Assembly: GCF_005048205.1 (NCBI RefSeq)
Contig: NZ_SUMF01000011.1
Coordinates: forward strand, 39,952 to 103,951
Direction of reading: 5' to 3'
Length of the DNA: 64,000 nucleotides
DNA from: Chitiniphilus eburneus
Lineage (GTDB): Bacteria; Pseudomonadota; Gammaproteobacteria; Burkholderiales; Chitinibacteraceae
The position numbers and the translations under genes are program-made. Positions 1 through 8,015 of the stretch are shown one piece after another; position 1 is the stretch's first letter; the number at the start of each line of letters is the position of its first letter. The notes below the pieces were generated by a model. The model did no database searches and was not told where the DNA came from. It saw only the letters and a program-made list of their open reading frames with translations.

Positions 1-758
1 TAGTGGCACTGGGCGCCGCGATGCAGGCCAATGTCCTCGCTGGCAACAAGGGCGACGACGACTGGCTGCTGCTGGATGTGATCCCGCTGTCGCTGGGTCT
101 GGAAACCATGGGCGGGCTGGTGGAGAAGGTCATCCCGCGTAACAGCACCATACCCACCGCCCGCGCGCAGGAATTCACCACTTTCAAGGACGGGCAGACC
201 GCGATGGCGATCCATGTGCTGCAAGGCGAGCGCGAGCTGGTCAGCGACTGCCGCAGTCTGGCGCGCTTCGAGCTGCGCGGCATTCCGCCGATGGTGGCGG
301 GCGCCGCCCGCATCCGCGTCACCTTCCAGGTGGATGCCGACGGCCTGCTGGCCGTCGCCGCCAGCGAGCAAAGCACCGGCGTGGCCGCCAGCATCACTGT
401 CAAACCCAGCTATGGGCTATCCGACGACGAGATCGCCCGCATGCTCAGCGACTCGATGACCCATGCCGGCGACGACCTGCTGGCGCGCAAGCTGGCCGAA
501 GCGCGCGTGGAAGGCGAATCGCTGGTCGATGCCACCGTGGCCGCGCTCGACAGCGACGGCGATCTGCTCGACGATGCCGAGCGCACCGCCGTGGAGACGC
601 AGGTGGCCACGGTACGCACTGCGCTGGCCGGCGTGGACGCCGACCGCATCCGCCAGCAGGCCGAGGCACTGAACCAGGCCACCCAGGTTTTCGCCGCCCG
701 CCGCATGGACCGCGCGGTCAGCCGCGGGCTCACCGGCCACAAGATCGAAGAGCTTTGA
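1..758 (+). CDS. hscA: Fe-S assembly chaperone HscA, C-terminal part
   Basis: This is the 3' part of the Hsp70-type chaperone HscA, which binds the IscU scaffold and drives Fe-S cluster transfer in the cytoplasm at the cost of ATP. The frame is open from the window edge, so the ATPase domain lies mostly outside. What remains starts at the conserved ALGAA segment near the end of the ATPase domain, followed by the linker [11 protein letters not shown], the beta-sandwich substrate domain and the helical lid. The short C-terminus lacks the EEVD/DnaK-type tail. It is followed after 16 bases by fdx, then a YbaK-like gene and iscX, the classical end of an isc operon. Confidence 0.93.
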   Translation, partial: VALGAAMQANVLAGNKGDDDWLLLDVIPLSLGLETMGGLVEKVIPRNSTIPTARAQEFTTFKDGQTAMAIHVLQGERELVSDCRSLARFELRGIPPMVAGAARIRVTFQVDADGLLAVAASEQSTGVAASITVKPSYGLSDDEIARMLSDSMTHAGDDLLARKLAEARVEGESLVDATVAALDSDGDLLDDAERTAVETQVATVRTALAGVDADRIRQQAEALNQATQVFAARRMDRAVSRGLTGHKIEEL

Positions 759-774
759 TCCAGGAACCGAAGTC

Positions 775-1113
775 ATGACCAAAATCACCGTGCTGCCGCA
801 CCCGGACCTCTGCCCCGAAGGCAAGGAACTGGAGGTGGAACCGGGCACCTCGATCTGCAACGCCCTGCTGTACAACGATATCTTCATCGAACATGCCTGC
901 GAACAGTCGTGCGCCTGCACCACCTGTCATGTCGTGGTGCGCAAGGGCTTCGATAGCCTGGAAGCGGCCGAAGAGGAAGAGGAAGACCTGCTGGACAAGG
1001 CCTGGGGCCTGACCTCGGTATCGCGCCTGTCGTGCCAGGCCATGGTGGCGGACGAAGAGCTGGTGGTCGAGATTCCCAAATACACCATCAACCACGCCCG
1101 GGAAAACCACTGA
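775..1113 (+). CDS. fdx: ISC-type [2Fe-2S] ferredoxin
   Basis: The 112-residue protein is an adrenodoxin-type ferredoxin that supplies electrons for Fe-S cluster assembly. The four cluster ligands are visible at C42, C48, C51 and C87, the same numbering as E. coli Fdx. An acidic stretch after residue 63 (EAAEEEEED) fits the electron-partner surface. The start ATG follows an AGGAACCGAAG stretch and lies 16 bases after hscA. Its stop overlaps the ATG of the next gene (TGATG), indicating translational coupling in the isc operon. Confidence 0.95.
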   Translation: MTKITVLPHPDLCPEGKELEVEPGTSICNALLYNDIFIEHACEQSCACTTCHVVVRKGFDSLEAAEEEEEDLLDKAWGLTSVSRLSCQAMVADEELVVEIPKYTINHARENH

Positions 1114-1598
1114 TGGCCTCGGATAGCCAGAACCGCGTCGTCGCCGCGCTCGGCGCAGCCGGCGTCCCGGCCGAGATCAGGGAGTTCGATGCGTCCACCC
1201 GCACCAGCGCCGATGCGGCCGCCGCCATTGGCTGCACTGTGGCGCAGATCGCCAAATCGGTGATCCTGCGGGCCAAGCAGACCGAACGCCATGTCCTGGT
1301 GGTTGCCAGCGGCGCCAATCGTGTCTGCGAGAAGACCGTGGCGCACCTGGTGGGCGAGAAGATCGGCCGCGCCGACGCCGATTTCGTCCGCGCCAAGACC
1401 GGCTATGTCATCGGCGGGGTATCGCCGGTGGCGCACGCCGAAACGCCGATCGTGCTGGTGGACGAAGACCTGATGCGGTACGACGAAATCTGGGCCGCCG
1501 CCGGGACGCCCAATAGCGTCTTTCGCCTGACCCCCGCCCAATTGCTGACGCTGACCGCCGGCCACGTCACCCGCGTGAAAGAGGAACAACAGCCATGA
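1113..1598 (+). CDS. YbaK/EbsC-family aminoacyl-tRNA deacylase-like protein
   Basis: The 161-residue protein matches the YbaK/ProX editing-domain family, whose members hydrolyse mischarged tRNAs (Cys-tRNAPro, Ala-tRNAPro and similar). Supporting segments are AQIAKSVILRA, the ANRVCEKTVA region and the GYVIGGVSPVAHA segment that forms the substrate pocket. The start is the ATG overlapping the fdx stop; an upstream in-frame ATG at 1032 lies inside fdx and was not used. Its stop overlaps iscX as ATGA. Sitting between fdx and iscX is less usual than the rest of the operon. Substrate specificity cannot be read from the sequence. Confidence 0.85.
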   Translation: MASDSQNRVVAALGAAGVPAEIREFDASTRTSADAAAAIGCTVAQIAKSVILRAKQTERHVLVVASGANRVCEKTVAHLVGEKIGRADADFVRAKTGYVIGGVSPVAHAETPIVLVDEDLMRYDEIWAAAGTPNSVFRLTPAQLLTLTAGHVTRVKEEQQP

Positions 1599-1789
1599 AA
1601 TGGACCGACAGCCGCGAAATCGCCATCGAACTGGCCGAAGCCCATCCCGAGGTGGACCCGACCCGCATCAACTTCGTCGACCTGCGCAACTGGGTACTGG
1701 CATTGCCGGGCTTCGATGATGACCCCCGGCACAGCGGCGAAAAGATCCTCGAAGCCATCCAGATGAACTGGATCGACGAAGCGGATTGA
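1595..1789 (+). CDS. iscX: Fe-S assembly protein IscX
   Basis: The 64-residue acidic protein begins MKWTDSREIAIEL and ends with MNWIDEAD. It matches IscX (YfhJ), which binds the cysteine desulfurase IscS and iron and tunes cluster assembly. The conserved DP-T-I-FVDL-NWV-LP-F-DDP pattern and the C-terminal EAIQMNWIDE are present. It overlaps the previous gene by four bases (ATGA), and is the last gene of the isc operon here. The next 185 bases show no gene. Confidence 0.95.
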   Translation: MKWTDSREIAIELAEAHPEVDPTRINFVDLRNWVLALPGFDDDPRHSGEKILEAIQMNWIDEAD

Positions 1790-1974
1790 TTTGCGCGCCG
1801 CAGCAAAAATGCCGACAGGCGGGCATGCATGCCGACAGACCGTGTAGCCCGCACCAGCCTTGACCACCACGATTGGCCTCCGTTGGCATCCGTTTGCGGC
1901 TAAGACATGCCCGATTGACCCCGGTCCGGCATCTGATGCATAACACCGCATTGACGTTGTAATGTGCCGATGCG

Positions 1975-2955
1975 ATGCAATCCCCACAAGCACCCGAAAA
2001 CTCTCACGATCCGGCCATCGTCACGGCCGGGCGACTGGTACGCGATATCCGTACCGGGCTCGCCGTTGCGCTGGTGATGGCGCATGACGCCGGGGCCGGC
2101 GATTTCGTGCCGCGGCTGAGCGCCTTGGTCGAACAAGTGCAGAACGCCTGCGACCGCAGCCCCGATGTCGCTATCGCCATGATCCTGCTATGCCAGGAAG
2201 AGCCTTACGCCGTTCGCCATGCGGTGGACGTGGCACTGGTGGTGGAGCTGGCATTGCGCCGCGTCGGCCATGGCGCCAGCACACGGCGCTCCGTGGTTGC
2301 TGCCGCCCTGACCATGAACCTGGGCATGACCGAATTGCAGGACCAACTCGCCCAGCAGGATTTCCCCCCGACGCCGGATCAGCGCCAGCAGATCCAGATG
2401 CACCCGCAGCACGGTCGCGATCTGCTGCGCGCGCTGGGGGTCGCCGACACTCTCTGGCTGGACTGCGTGTTGCAGCACCACGAAATCCCCGATGGCAGCG
2501 GCTATCCGAACCGCCTGCGTGGCGAGCAGATCATGTTCGAGGCCCGTCTGATCGGGCTGGCGGACCGTTATTGCGCCCTGCTCACCCAGAGTGCCTGGCG
2601 CAACGCGCTGCGCCCGGACAGCGCACTGCAACAGACGCTGGCGGCCGGTGACATCGACAGCAAGCTGGGCCGGCTGCTGACGCAGACCCTGGGCGTCTAT
2701 CCACCCGGCGCGGTGGTGCAATTGCTACGGGGCGAGATCGCCGTGGTGAAACGCCCCGGCCTGATCGAAAGCGCCCCGCTGGTGATGTCCCTGTTCGACG
2801 CGCACGGCCGCATCCTGGTCCATCGCGCAGAGCGCGATACCCGCCATGAGGAAAACACCGTGACCGGAGTGCTGGATTCGCAGAAAGTGGCACGTTACTT
2901 CCACCTGACCGAAGTCTGGGCCGAGGAAGCATCGGGCGCGCAACTGCGCCACTGA
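1975..2955 (+). CDS. HD-GYP-like protein with a degenerate HD site
   Basis: The 326-residue cytoplasmic protein has an HD-GYP phosphodiesterase-like domain in its middle. The GYP signature HHEIPDGSGYP (residues 168-178), the HPQHG histidine (143-147) and a late LADRY aspartate are intact. The central HD-x-GK motif that ligates the metals is replaced by MNLGM (114-118). Loss of that His-Asp pair predicts no c-di-GMP hydrolysis, so it may be a binding or scaffold protein. No receiver or membrane segment is seen. The start has only a weak Shine-Dalgarno. It is followed by a clear terminator and a convergent gene. Confidence 0.8.
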   Translation: MQSPQAPENSHDPAIVTAGRLVRDIRTGLAVALVMAHDAGAGDFVPRLSALVEQVQNACDRSPDVAIAMILLCQEEPYAVRHAVDVALVVELALRRVGHGASTRRSVVAAALTMNLGMTELQDQLAQQDFPPTPDQRQQIQMHPQHGRDLLRALGVADTLWLDCVLQHHEIPDGSGYPNRLRGEQIMFEARLIGLADRYCALLTQSAWRNALRPDSALQQTLAAGDIDSKLGRLLTQTLGVYPPGAVVQLLRGEIAVVKRPGLIESAPLVMSLFDAHGRILVHRAERDTRHEENTVTGVLDSQKVARYFHLTEVWAEEASGAQLRH

Positions 2956-2980
2956 GCACGACCCATCCCCCAAAATGGAA

Positions 2981-3004
2981 ACAGCCCCGGACGGGGCTGT
3001 TTTT
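2981..3004 (+). terminator. Rho-independent terminator
   Basis: An 8-bp stem ACAGCCCC/GGGGCTGT with a GGAC loop is followed by TTTT. It lies 25 bases after the HD-GYP-like gene and before a convergent gene. Confidence 0.85.
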
Positions 3005-3022
3005 CGTTGCCATGCCGCCGGA

Positions 3023-3544
3023 TCAGTTACTCACCGGCGCCTTGCGATGCGGACGCCCCGCCTGGAACTCGGCCACGGTCACCACCCCGTTCTTGTCGGT
3101 ATCCAGCGCATCGAAGCGCGACTCCACATGCTTGATGAAATCGGCACGGGTCACATCGCCGCGCAGCATCATCCCGGCATGGTGGAACCGGCCGTCACGC
3201 ATGCCATGACGCCCGCCCTGGCGTTCCTCAGCGCTCAGCACGCCGTTCTTGTCGGCATCCATCCGCTGGAACCGCGCCTTGGCCATCTCCAGATACTGGC
3301 TCTCGGTGACGTCACCCCGCGGCTTGAACTGGCCGGCGTGAGTCTTCCAGGCCGCCTGGCGTTCTGCCTGCGTGACCACGCCATCCTTGTTGGCGTCCAT
3401 GGCATCGAAGCGCGTCTCGGCAGCCTTGATGAAATCGGCCCGGCTGATATCGCGTAACGTGCCCTTGCCACCCCAGCCGTCACCCGCCATCGCGGCACCC
3501 GCTGCCAGCGCCACCACCATCACACCGATCGTCCAACGTTTCAT
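3023..3544 (-). CDS. Secreted EF-hand calcium-binding protein
   Basis: The 173-residue protein has an N-terminal signal peptide (MKRWTIGVMVVALAAGAAMA) and is probably periplasmic. Three canonical EF-hand loops are visible: DANKDGVVTQAE (about 50-61), DADKNGVLSAEE (about 96-107) and DTDKNGVVTVAE (about 148-159). Each is preceded by a similar helix of the type F-K-ES-RFDA-D, so the protein is built from internal repeats. A good AGGAG Shine-Dalgarno precedes the ATG. It is convergent with the upstream gene and divergent from DUF2322. The partner is unknown; the family is common in Proteobacteria. Confidence 0.85.
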   Translation of the reverse strand: MKRWTIGVMVVALAAGAAMAGDGWGGKGTLRDISRADFIKAAETRFDAMDANKDGVVTQAERQAAWKTHAGQFKPRGDVTESQYLEMAKARFQRMDADKNGVLSAEERQGGRHGMRDGRFHHAGMMLRGDVTRADFIKHVESRFDALDTDKNGVVTVAEFQAGRPHRKAPVSN

Positions 3545-3663
3545 GTTTCGCTCCTTCGTAGCAAAATCCCGGCTCGCGCCGGACCCTGGCTATAACGCCA
3601 GCCGACGCACCGGGTTGACGCCCGTTACAACACCGAGACAAATCAACACCACAAAGGACTGCC

Positions 3664-3975
3664 ATGAAGTTCAGCGACCAGCTCGCCACCCTGCCCGCCA
3701 TCGACCACCTGAGCGCCCTGGAACTGCTGGATGGCGACACCACGGTGGCGCGCATCGAAAACAAGCCCGGCCAGGCCGGCAGCCTGCGCGTCTACCACGC
3801 GCTGTACCAGGAATTCGGCGCACTCGACGCCATCGCCGCCGACCGCGGCCTGCGGCTGTATGCCGAACACACCGCCGATGCCGAAGCGAATCCCGGCAAA
3901 CATCCCAACATCGACCGCCTGTTCGCACTGCGCGACGAAGGCAAGGCGCTGGCGGTACGGCTGATCGCCGTCTGA
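3664..3975 (+). CDS. DUF2322 family protein
   Basis: The 103-residue soluble protein matches the DUF2322 family of beta- and gammaproteobacteria. It contains the family-typical IDHLSALELLD start, IENKPGQAGSLRVYHAL centre and HPGKHPNIDRL end. The function is not known. A good AGGA Shine-Dalgarno lies just before the ATG. It is divergent from the EF-hand gene and precedes tRNA-Thr. Confidence 0.85.
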   Translation: MKFSDQLATLPAIDHLSALELLDGDTTVARIENKPGQAGSLRVYHALYQEFGALDAIAADRGLRLYAEHTADAEANPGKHPNIDRLFALRDEGKALAVRLIAV

Positions 3976-4030
3976 CTGTCACTCACGGCGGTTGGCGCCG
4001 CTGCGGTGTTGACGTAGAATGCCGGACTTC

Positions 4031-4106
4031 GCCGGTGTAGCTCAGTTGGTAGAGCACCTGACTTGTAATCAGGGGGTCGCGAGTTCGATTCCTGCCGCCG
4101 GCACCA
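4031..4106 (+). tRNA. tRNA-Thr(UGU)
   Basis: The 76-nt cloverleaf includes an encoded CCA end. The acceptor stem GCCGGTG pairs with the 3' CGCCGGC (one G-U-type pair), the anticodon stem-loop CTGACTTGTAATCAG shows TGT at 4064-4066, and the T-arm GTTCGATTC is present. Prophage-derived DNA begins within a few hundred bases downstream, so its 3' end is a candidate old attachment site, although no second copy was found. Confidence 0.97.
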
Positions 4107-4181
4107 ATAAAGCAATGGGCTGACTCGTCGGCCCGTTGCAGAGCCAGAAGAAAAGCAGAAGTTCTTCTAGTGCTCGCCAAG

Positions 4182-4208
4182 AAAAAGCCCGCTCAGAGCG
4201 GGCTTTTT
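4182..4208 (+). terminator. Rho-independent terminator after tRNA-Thr
   Basis: A perfect 12-bp stem AAAAAGCCCGCT/AGCGGGCTTTTT with a CAG loop lies 75 bases after the tRNA. It would work in both directions. Confidence 0.85.
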
Positions 4209-4567
4209 CGTTTTCTATCGTGTCGTCTTACACGGCGGTGGCGTGACCCCGCCACCCGGACTCTCGCACTGTTTGATGTCGTCCTCAGTCTGGTCAACAT
4301 GGCTGTGAGCTGCCCAAGGTTCATTTGCGGGGGAATGCCGCAACGCTTCTTCCATTGGCGGCCACGCAGCGGCCTTCCAGTCCAGGCCAAGCCCCAGGCG
4401 GCGACGGAATGTCAGGGAGCTACCGGGTGTGGGTTCGTCGCGGACCAGTTCACTGTTGCATTCGCGCTGATAGAGCACCCTGCTGGCCTGGCTCGCCTGA
4501 CACCCGCGAGTGCCGCCAGCACCGAGCCGACCAGCTCGGGCTGCGTGGCGAGGCGGCCCGCAACTGT
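4209..4567. other. Region without a convincing gene
   Basis: This stretch at the left edge of the prophage-derived block has open frames on both strands, but none has a good start with a ribosome site or a recognisable product. A minus-strand frame with a TTG start (4215-4571) could be a decayed gene continuing from the neighbour at 4568-4876. Confidence 0.4.
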
Positions 4568-4876
4568 TCAAGTTTGCTCAGCCCCTGCATGCGCCCCGTC
4601 GTAGCAGGGGTCGTTCACCACAGCGAACTTGCTGGCTTCGTAGTGGCGGCCGATGTTGTCGGTGCAGCGCATGCGCCAGTCACGGATTTTCCAGTCGGCG
4701 AGCATCCGGTCGAATACATCGTGATTCCCACCATCGAACAGCCGGACCATCAGCAGTTCCGGCCGGGGTAGTTGAAGGTCGGGGGCCATGGTCAGGCCGC
4801 CTCGGGGCTGGTGTTCGTCGGCCTCAGCAGCCTGTTTGGCGTCACGCAGTTGTTGGGAGGGGAGCCTCTTTTCCAT
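4568..4876 (-). CDS. Hypothetical protein
   Basis: The 102-residue frame starts MEKRLPSQQLRDAKQAAEAD and has no recognised family. The chosen ATG has GGAG six bases upstream; an in-frame ATG 12 bases earlier has no ribosome site. Upstream DNA is A+T-rich with TTGCAATA-like elements, as expected for a phage-regulated promoter. It transcribes away from the repressor region at the left edge of the block. It may be the first part of a decayed longer gene. Confidence 0.45.
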   Translation of the reverse strand: MEKRLPSQQLRDAKQAAEADEHQPRGGLTMAPDLQLPRPELLMVRLFDGGNHDVFDRMLADWKIRDWRMRCTDNIGRHYEASKFAVVNDPCYDGAHAGAEQT

Positions 4877-5139
4877 GTTGTTCTCCATATCGCAATATCG
4901 ACTCATAAATTGCACTTGCAATACAAAGGTAAGGCATGGACATTGCATCCGTCAATCGCTTTTGCAATATAGTGAACGCCTAGCCGCTAGCCCTTCTGAG
5001 ATGGTGGCCAGGACAAAGTCGTGCCGGCGAGGCTTATACGCTTCACCTCACGATAACCATATTTATAAAGTGGTCTTTGTCAGGGCGAGCAAAATACCGG
5101 TAAGATGCGAAAATCTTACTCCGTCTGGAAGTAGCCAGG
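4877..5139. promoter_or_regulatory. A+T-rich divergent promoter region
   Basis: This 263-bp gap separates two divergent genes. It contains three short related elements (GCAATATCG near 4892, TTGCAATAC near 4915, TTGCAATATA near 4964) resembling the repressor-cro gap. A 7-bp inverted repeat GTAAGAT-N6-ATCTTAC (5100-5119) sits 20 bases before the next start. Control by the prophage repressor is inference. Confidence 0.4.
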
Positions 5140-5664
5140 ATGTGGTGTATCCCCTGCCCGAAGTGTTCCTACGAACGTCAACCCACTGATACGGCGCCAT
5201 CCAACGAGTGCCCACGTTGCGGCATCGTCTATGCCAAGTATCGGCCCCCGATGGATCGTACACCTCAGCGAAAATCCAACACTGGGTTGCGTTTTGCTTT
5301 GGTGCTTCTCGGCCTGACCTTGGTGGGGGCTTTAGCGCTTGTTGATGCGCCAGTCGCCACAAAAAGCCGTGATAGAGAAAAGAACACCACACCTGAATTT
5401 ACCGCTGGCGTGGCGCGGGTCAATCTTTCCTATTCGATGAAGAATCCGGGCAGGGTGAAATTCCGCGACAGCTTTATGTCCCATGCCGCGCGGGGGCTGG
5501 CGTATTGCACACAGATGAACGCGCAGAATTCATTTGGCGCCTACACTGGGTTCAAACCCGCCATTGCGTTGAGTGACAACAGTATTATCCGGGCTGACCA
5601 ATTGGATTCGGAGCGCTTCATGGCGTTGTGGAACTCCCATTGCTCCAACCCGGTACACAACTAG
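5140..5664 (+). CDS. Zinc-ribbon membrane protein, function unknown
   Basis: The 174-residue protein begins with a four-cysteine zinc ribbon (C6-x2-C9 and C24-x2-C27, in CPKC and CPRCG). One hydrophobic segment follows at about 51-70, then a probably extracytoplasmic region with two cysteines (in LAYCTQMN and NSHCSN). The layout suggests a cytoplasmic metal knuckle tethered to the inner membrane. It lies next to the repressor gene, tail to tail, with lower GC than the core genes. It may be prophage cargo. No family function is recognised. Confidence 0.65.
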   Translation: MWCIPCPKCSYERQPTDTAPSNECPRCGIVYAKYRPPMDRTPQRKSNTGLRFALVLLGLTLVGALALVDAPVATKSRDREKNTTPEFTAGVARVNLSYSMKNPGRVKFRDSFMSHAARGLAYCTQMNAQNSFGAYTGFKPAIALSDNSIIRADQLDSERFMALWNSHCSNPVHN

Positions 5665-5693
5665 CTCAGCGACATCCCATCCGCTGGCCTGGG

Positions 5694-6401
5694 TTACATG
5701 CCGCCGCTGACGGCGACGATGCGGCCGATGATCTGCAATTCGTCCAGATGTTCGGCAGGAATGCGCCGTGCTGGATATTTGGCCTCGTTGTCCGAATGCA
5801 GGACCACGCCACCGCCCGCCTCTTTCAGCAGGCGTTTGATATAAAACTCGCCCTGCCAGATCAGGGCATAGACCTTGCCATCGCGGATGTCGGACTTGCG
5901 ATAATCCACCACCAGGCTATCGCCGTCGCAGATGCGCGGTTCCATACTATCGCCTTCGGCAACGAGCGTCGCGGAATGCTCAGGGCTGATTTCCAGGCGA
6001 TCCGCCCATGCTTTGCGGAACGCATTGCGCTGCCCCATTAGATCAATTTCCCACATGAGTTTGCCGTCGCCGCACGAGGCGCGGACATCCAGCCTGGGGA
6101 TGAACACGTATTGCTCCTCCGCTAGTTCTTCTTCGTTTTCCCATACCTGCACGGGCCTGATCGAGGGCGGCGACGCTGCGCCAGCCTCGGCGTCGGTGCG
6201 CGGGCCAGTACCCTGTTCCAGCCACAAGGGCCGGCATTCCAGCGCGGCAGCCAAGGCTGCGATGTGCTGGCTGCCAGTGTTGCGCCCGGATTCGGCGGTG
6301 GCGATGGTGCTTTGCTTCAGTCCTGCCCGTTGGGCGACCTGTTGCTGGGTGAGTCCAAGGTCTTTGCGGCGGGCTCGAACGCGTTCGGCGAAGGTAGTCA
6401 T
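5694..6401 (-). CDS. Prophage CI-like repressor with S24 protease domain
   Basis: The 235-residue protein has an N-terminal XRE/Cro-type helix-turn-helix (about 5-60, LTQQQVAQRAGLKQSTIATAE) and a C-terminal S24 (LexA-like) self-cleavage domain. The catalytic Ser is S152 in EGDSMEP and the Lys is K189 in EFYIKRL. The likely cleavage bond is C110-G111 in RASCGDG. Such proteins keep phage genes off and are cleaved with RecA help after DNA damage. No Shine-Dalgarno precedes the ATG, so the mRNA may be leaderless, as for other CI-type repressors. It is divergent from the Cro-like gene. A decayed copy of its 3' end lies at about 39.55 kb. Confidence 0.9.
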   Translation of the reverse strand: MTTFAERVRARRKDLGLTQQQVAQRAGLKQSTIATAESGRNTGSQHIAALAAALECRPLWLEQGTGPRTDAEAGAASPPSIRPVQVWENEEELAEEQYVFIPRLDVRASCGDGKLMWEIDLMGQRNAFRKAWADRLEISPEHSATLVAEGDSMEPRICDGDSLVVDYRKSDIRDGKVYALIWQGEFYIKRLLKEAGGGVVLHSDNEAKYPARRIPAEHLDELQIIGRIVAVSGGM

Positions 6402-6473
6402 ATCGCGATTGTAATATCACAAAAAGTTGCATTGGCGATTTACATTTGATCGCATATGCGATATTTTGATCGC
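6402..6473. promoter_or_regulatory. Repressor/Cro operator region
   Basis: The short A+T-rich gap between the divergent repressor and Cro-like genes holds a perfect 14-bp palindrome ATCGCATATGCGAT (6449-6462). Related half-sites are ATATCGCGAT next to the repressor start and TTTGATCGCAT just after the palindrome. This spacing of similar sites is typical of a phage switch. The palindrome covers the first possible cro start codon (6456). Confidence 0.7.
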
Positions 6474-6683
6474 ATGGACTGGCCCGCACTCATTCAAACC
6501 CTGGTAGCCCGTGGGCTGACCCACGAGCAGATTGCTCGGCAAGCCGGCTGCATGCCATCGCAGATCAGCACGCTGGCAAATGGTAAACGCGGTAAGCAGG
6601 TTTCCTGGGACATGGGAAATACGCTACTGCGGCTTGAGGGCGACACCCGTTCCTGGGTGCCGCCAGCGGCCAAGCCGCCCTAA
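6456..6683 (+). CDS. Cro-like helix-turn-helix protein
   Basis: This small basic protein (75 residues from 6456, or 69 from the second ATG at 6474) has a helix-turn-helix THEQIARQAGCMPSQISTLANG. It faces the S24 repressor across the palindromic operator, the position of Cro in lambdoid switches. The second start, giving MDWPALIQTL, looks more natural because the first ATG lies inside the palindrome. Neither has a clear ribosome site. It probably opens early phage transcription by binding the same operators. Confidence 0.75.
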   Translation: MRYFDRMDWPALIQTLVARGLTHEQIARQAGCMPSQISTLANGKRGKQVSWDMGNTLLRLEGDTRSWVPPAAKPP

Positions 6684-6785
6684 TCCCCCTTTTTCCTCCT
6701 CTGTGGCGTGTCTCCTACGCCCTGGTTCCCCGTGCCCGTTTCCACAGGCCGGGCTTTTTATTCCTGTTGCTGACGAGGCCCGTTG

Positions 6786-7283
6786 ATGAGCCATGAATCC
6801 CGAAGAAGAGGGGTACGCGGTACGGTTGTTAAGTACCTGGTGCCATTTAAGCCGGCCGCTGCGATCTATCACGCGATCCGCGATGACGCCGGTGGCGCGC
6901 CGGCGCGAGCGCCGCGCCTGGAGCAATCGGCCCAGGCGCTGACGCGCAAGGTGTCGCCCATCTGTGGCATGCGCTCTCTGCGGCTGGATGAGACCGATAC
7001 GCTGCTGGCAATGACGGGCAATCCGCGCATTTTGCGGGCGCTGGCGGTCCGCCACGGAGGCGCGGTGGTGGAGATATCCGGGGGTGACGTTGAGTTCGAT
7101 GCACCACTGTTTACGCCGGTAGTGGGGCTGGCCAACGGATATGGCGATCTGGCGTCGACGCTGGCCGATCGCGTGGGGGGACGCCGCGGGTTCGCGCTGC
7201 GGCGCTGGCCCGCGTGCCACCGGCGCCAGCGGGCCTTTGCGATGCGATTGCGTTTGACCAAAGCCGATGGTGGCCGACCATGA
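6786..7283 (+). CDS. Hypothetical phage early protein
   Basis: The 165-residue basic protein has no recognised domain. It is the first of a chain of short early genes between cro and the primase-helicase. The four-base ATGA overlap with the next gene supports real translation. The C-terminus is Arg-rich. Its GC content matches the surrounding phage genes. The start could be the ATG at 6783 or 6786; the second is given. Confidence 0.5.
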   Translation: MSHESRRRGVRGTVVKYLVPFKPAAAIYHAIRDDAGGAPARAPRLEQSAQALTRKVSPICGMRSLRLDETDTLLAMTGNPRILRALAVRHGGAVVEISGGDVEFDAPLFTPVVGLANGYGDLASTLADRVGGRRGFALRRWPACHRRQRAFAMRLRLTKADGGRP

Positions 7284-7645
7284 CTGACCCGTTGACCCAG
7301 GCGGTGGCGAGCACTGAGGCACGATGGTCAGCCAGTCCCGCCAGTGCCCAGCTATGGGCCGGTGTCATCCATCTTGCGATCCAGGATCTGCACTGGTATG
7401 TGCGGCGTTACGTCACCCGTGTGGACCAGTCGGCGCAGGCGTGCAATTGGGATCTGGTGCAGATGGAGCGCGATGGGCAGGACGCGCTGCGGTTTCTGTT
7501 TGGCCAGGACCGCGCGGCGCACGCGGCCGGTGTCTGCGATGTGCTCGATCTGCGGCTGGGTGCGATTCGGCTGGCGCTGGCGCGGCAGCTCGGCACCGAT
7601 GTGGCGACGCTGCGCCGAGCCGCCGATGACCACCAAACGCGATGA
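7280..7645 (+). CDS. Hypothetical phage early protein
   Basis: The 121-residue, mostly helical protein begins MTDPLTQAVASTEARWSA. It has no recognised function. It overlaps the previous gene by ATGA and the next small frame begins inside its 3' end, so it sits within a tightly packed early operon. The composition (Trp, Arg and Ala rich, no signal or membrane segment) suggests a cytoplasmic protein. Confidence 0.6.
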   Translation: MTDPLTQAVASTEARWSASPASAQLWAGVIHLAIQDLHWYVRRYVTRVDQSAQACNWDLVQMERDGQDALRFLFGQDRAAHAAGVCDVLDLRLGAIRLALARQLGTDVATLRRAADDHQTR

Positions 7646-7751
7646 TTCGCCGCGCTACTACGAGGTGTGCGGGCGGTTCCGAGATGCCCGCGCCATCCAT
7701 CACCTGCTGCCACGCCGCCGCCCGCCCCCACTTCAAGCACTTGTTGATTGA
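7626..7751 (+). CDS. Small basic phage protein
   Basis: The 41-residue frame begins MTTKRDDSPRYYEVCGRFRD. It overlaps the 3' end of the previous gene by 20 bases and ends 32 bases before the next. No family is recognised. The dense packing supports it being translated, but its small size leaves doubt. Confidence 0.35.
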   Translation: MTTKRDDSPRYYEVCGRFRDARAIHHLLPRRRPPPLQALVD

Positions 7752-7783
7752 CCTCGATGCGCTCTGCACGGAGAAAAGACGCC

Positions 7784-7981
7784 ATGGCTGACCGTTCGAC
7801 CTACCGCGACCCCACGTTCGATGAAGTCGCGCGCCGCGAGGAGGCGGAACAGCGTGCGGCCACCCGCGCGGCCAAGCGCGCCGAGTACCTGGCGACACGC
7901 CGTGCCGATCCCATTTACCGCCGCATGCGCGCGAGGCGTATCCGGCGCCTGGTTGCCGCCGCAATGTCCGGGCAGTGTTAA
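7784..7981 (+). CDS. Small Arg-rich phage protein
   Basis: The 65-residue, strongly basic and probably helical protein begins MADRSTYRDPTFDEVARREE. A GGAG Shine-Dalgarno lies about eight bases before the ATG; an earlier in-frame start at 7748 has none. The charge pattern (acidic-basic helix, then an Arg-rich tail) suggests nucleic-acid binding, but no family is recognised. It is part of the early gene chain. Confidence 0.5.
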   Translation: MADRSTYRDPTFDEVARREEAEQRAATRAAKRAEYLATRRADPIYRRMRARRIRRLVAAAMSGQC

Positions 7982-8015
7982 TTCCACCCCCTGTAACGTT
8001 GATGAGAGACCGACC

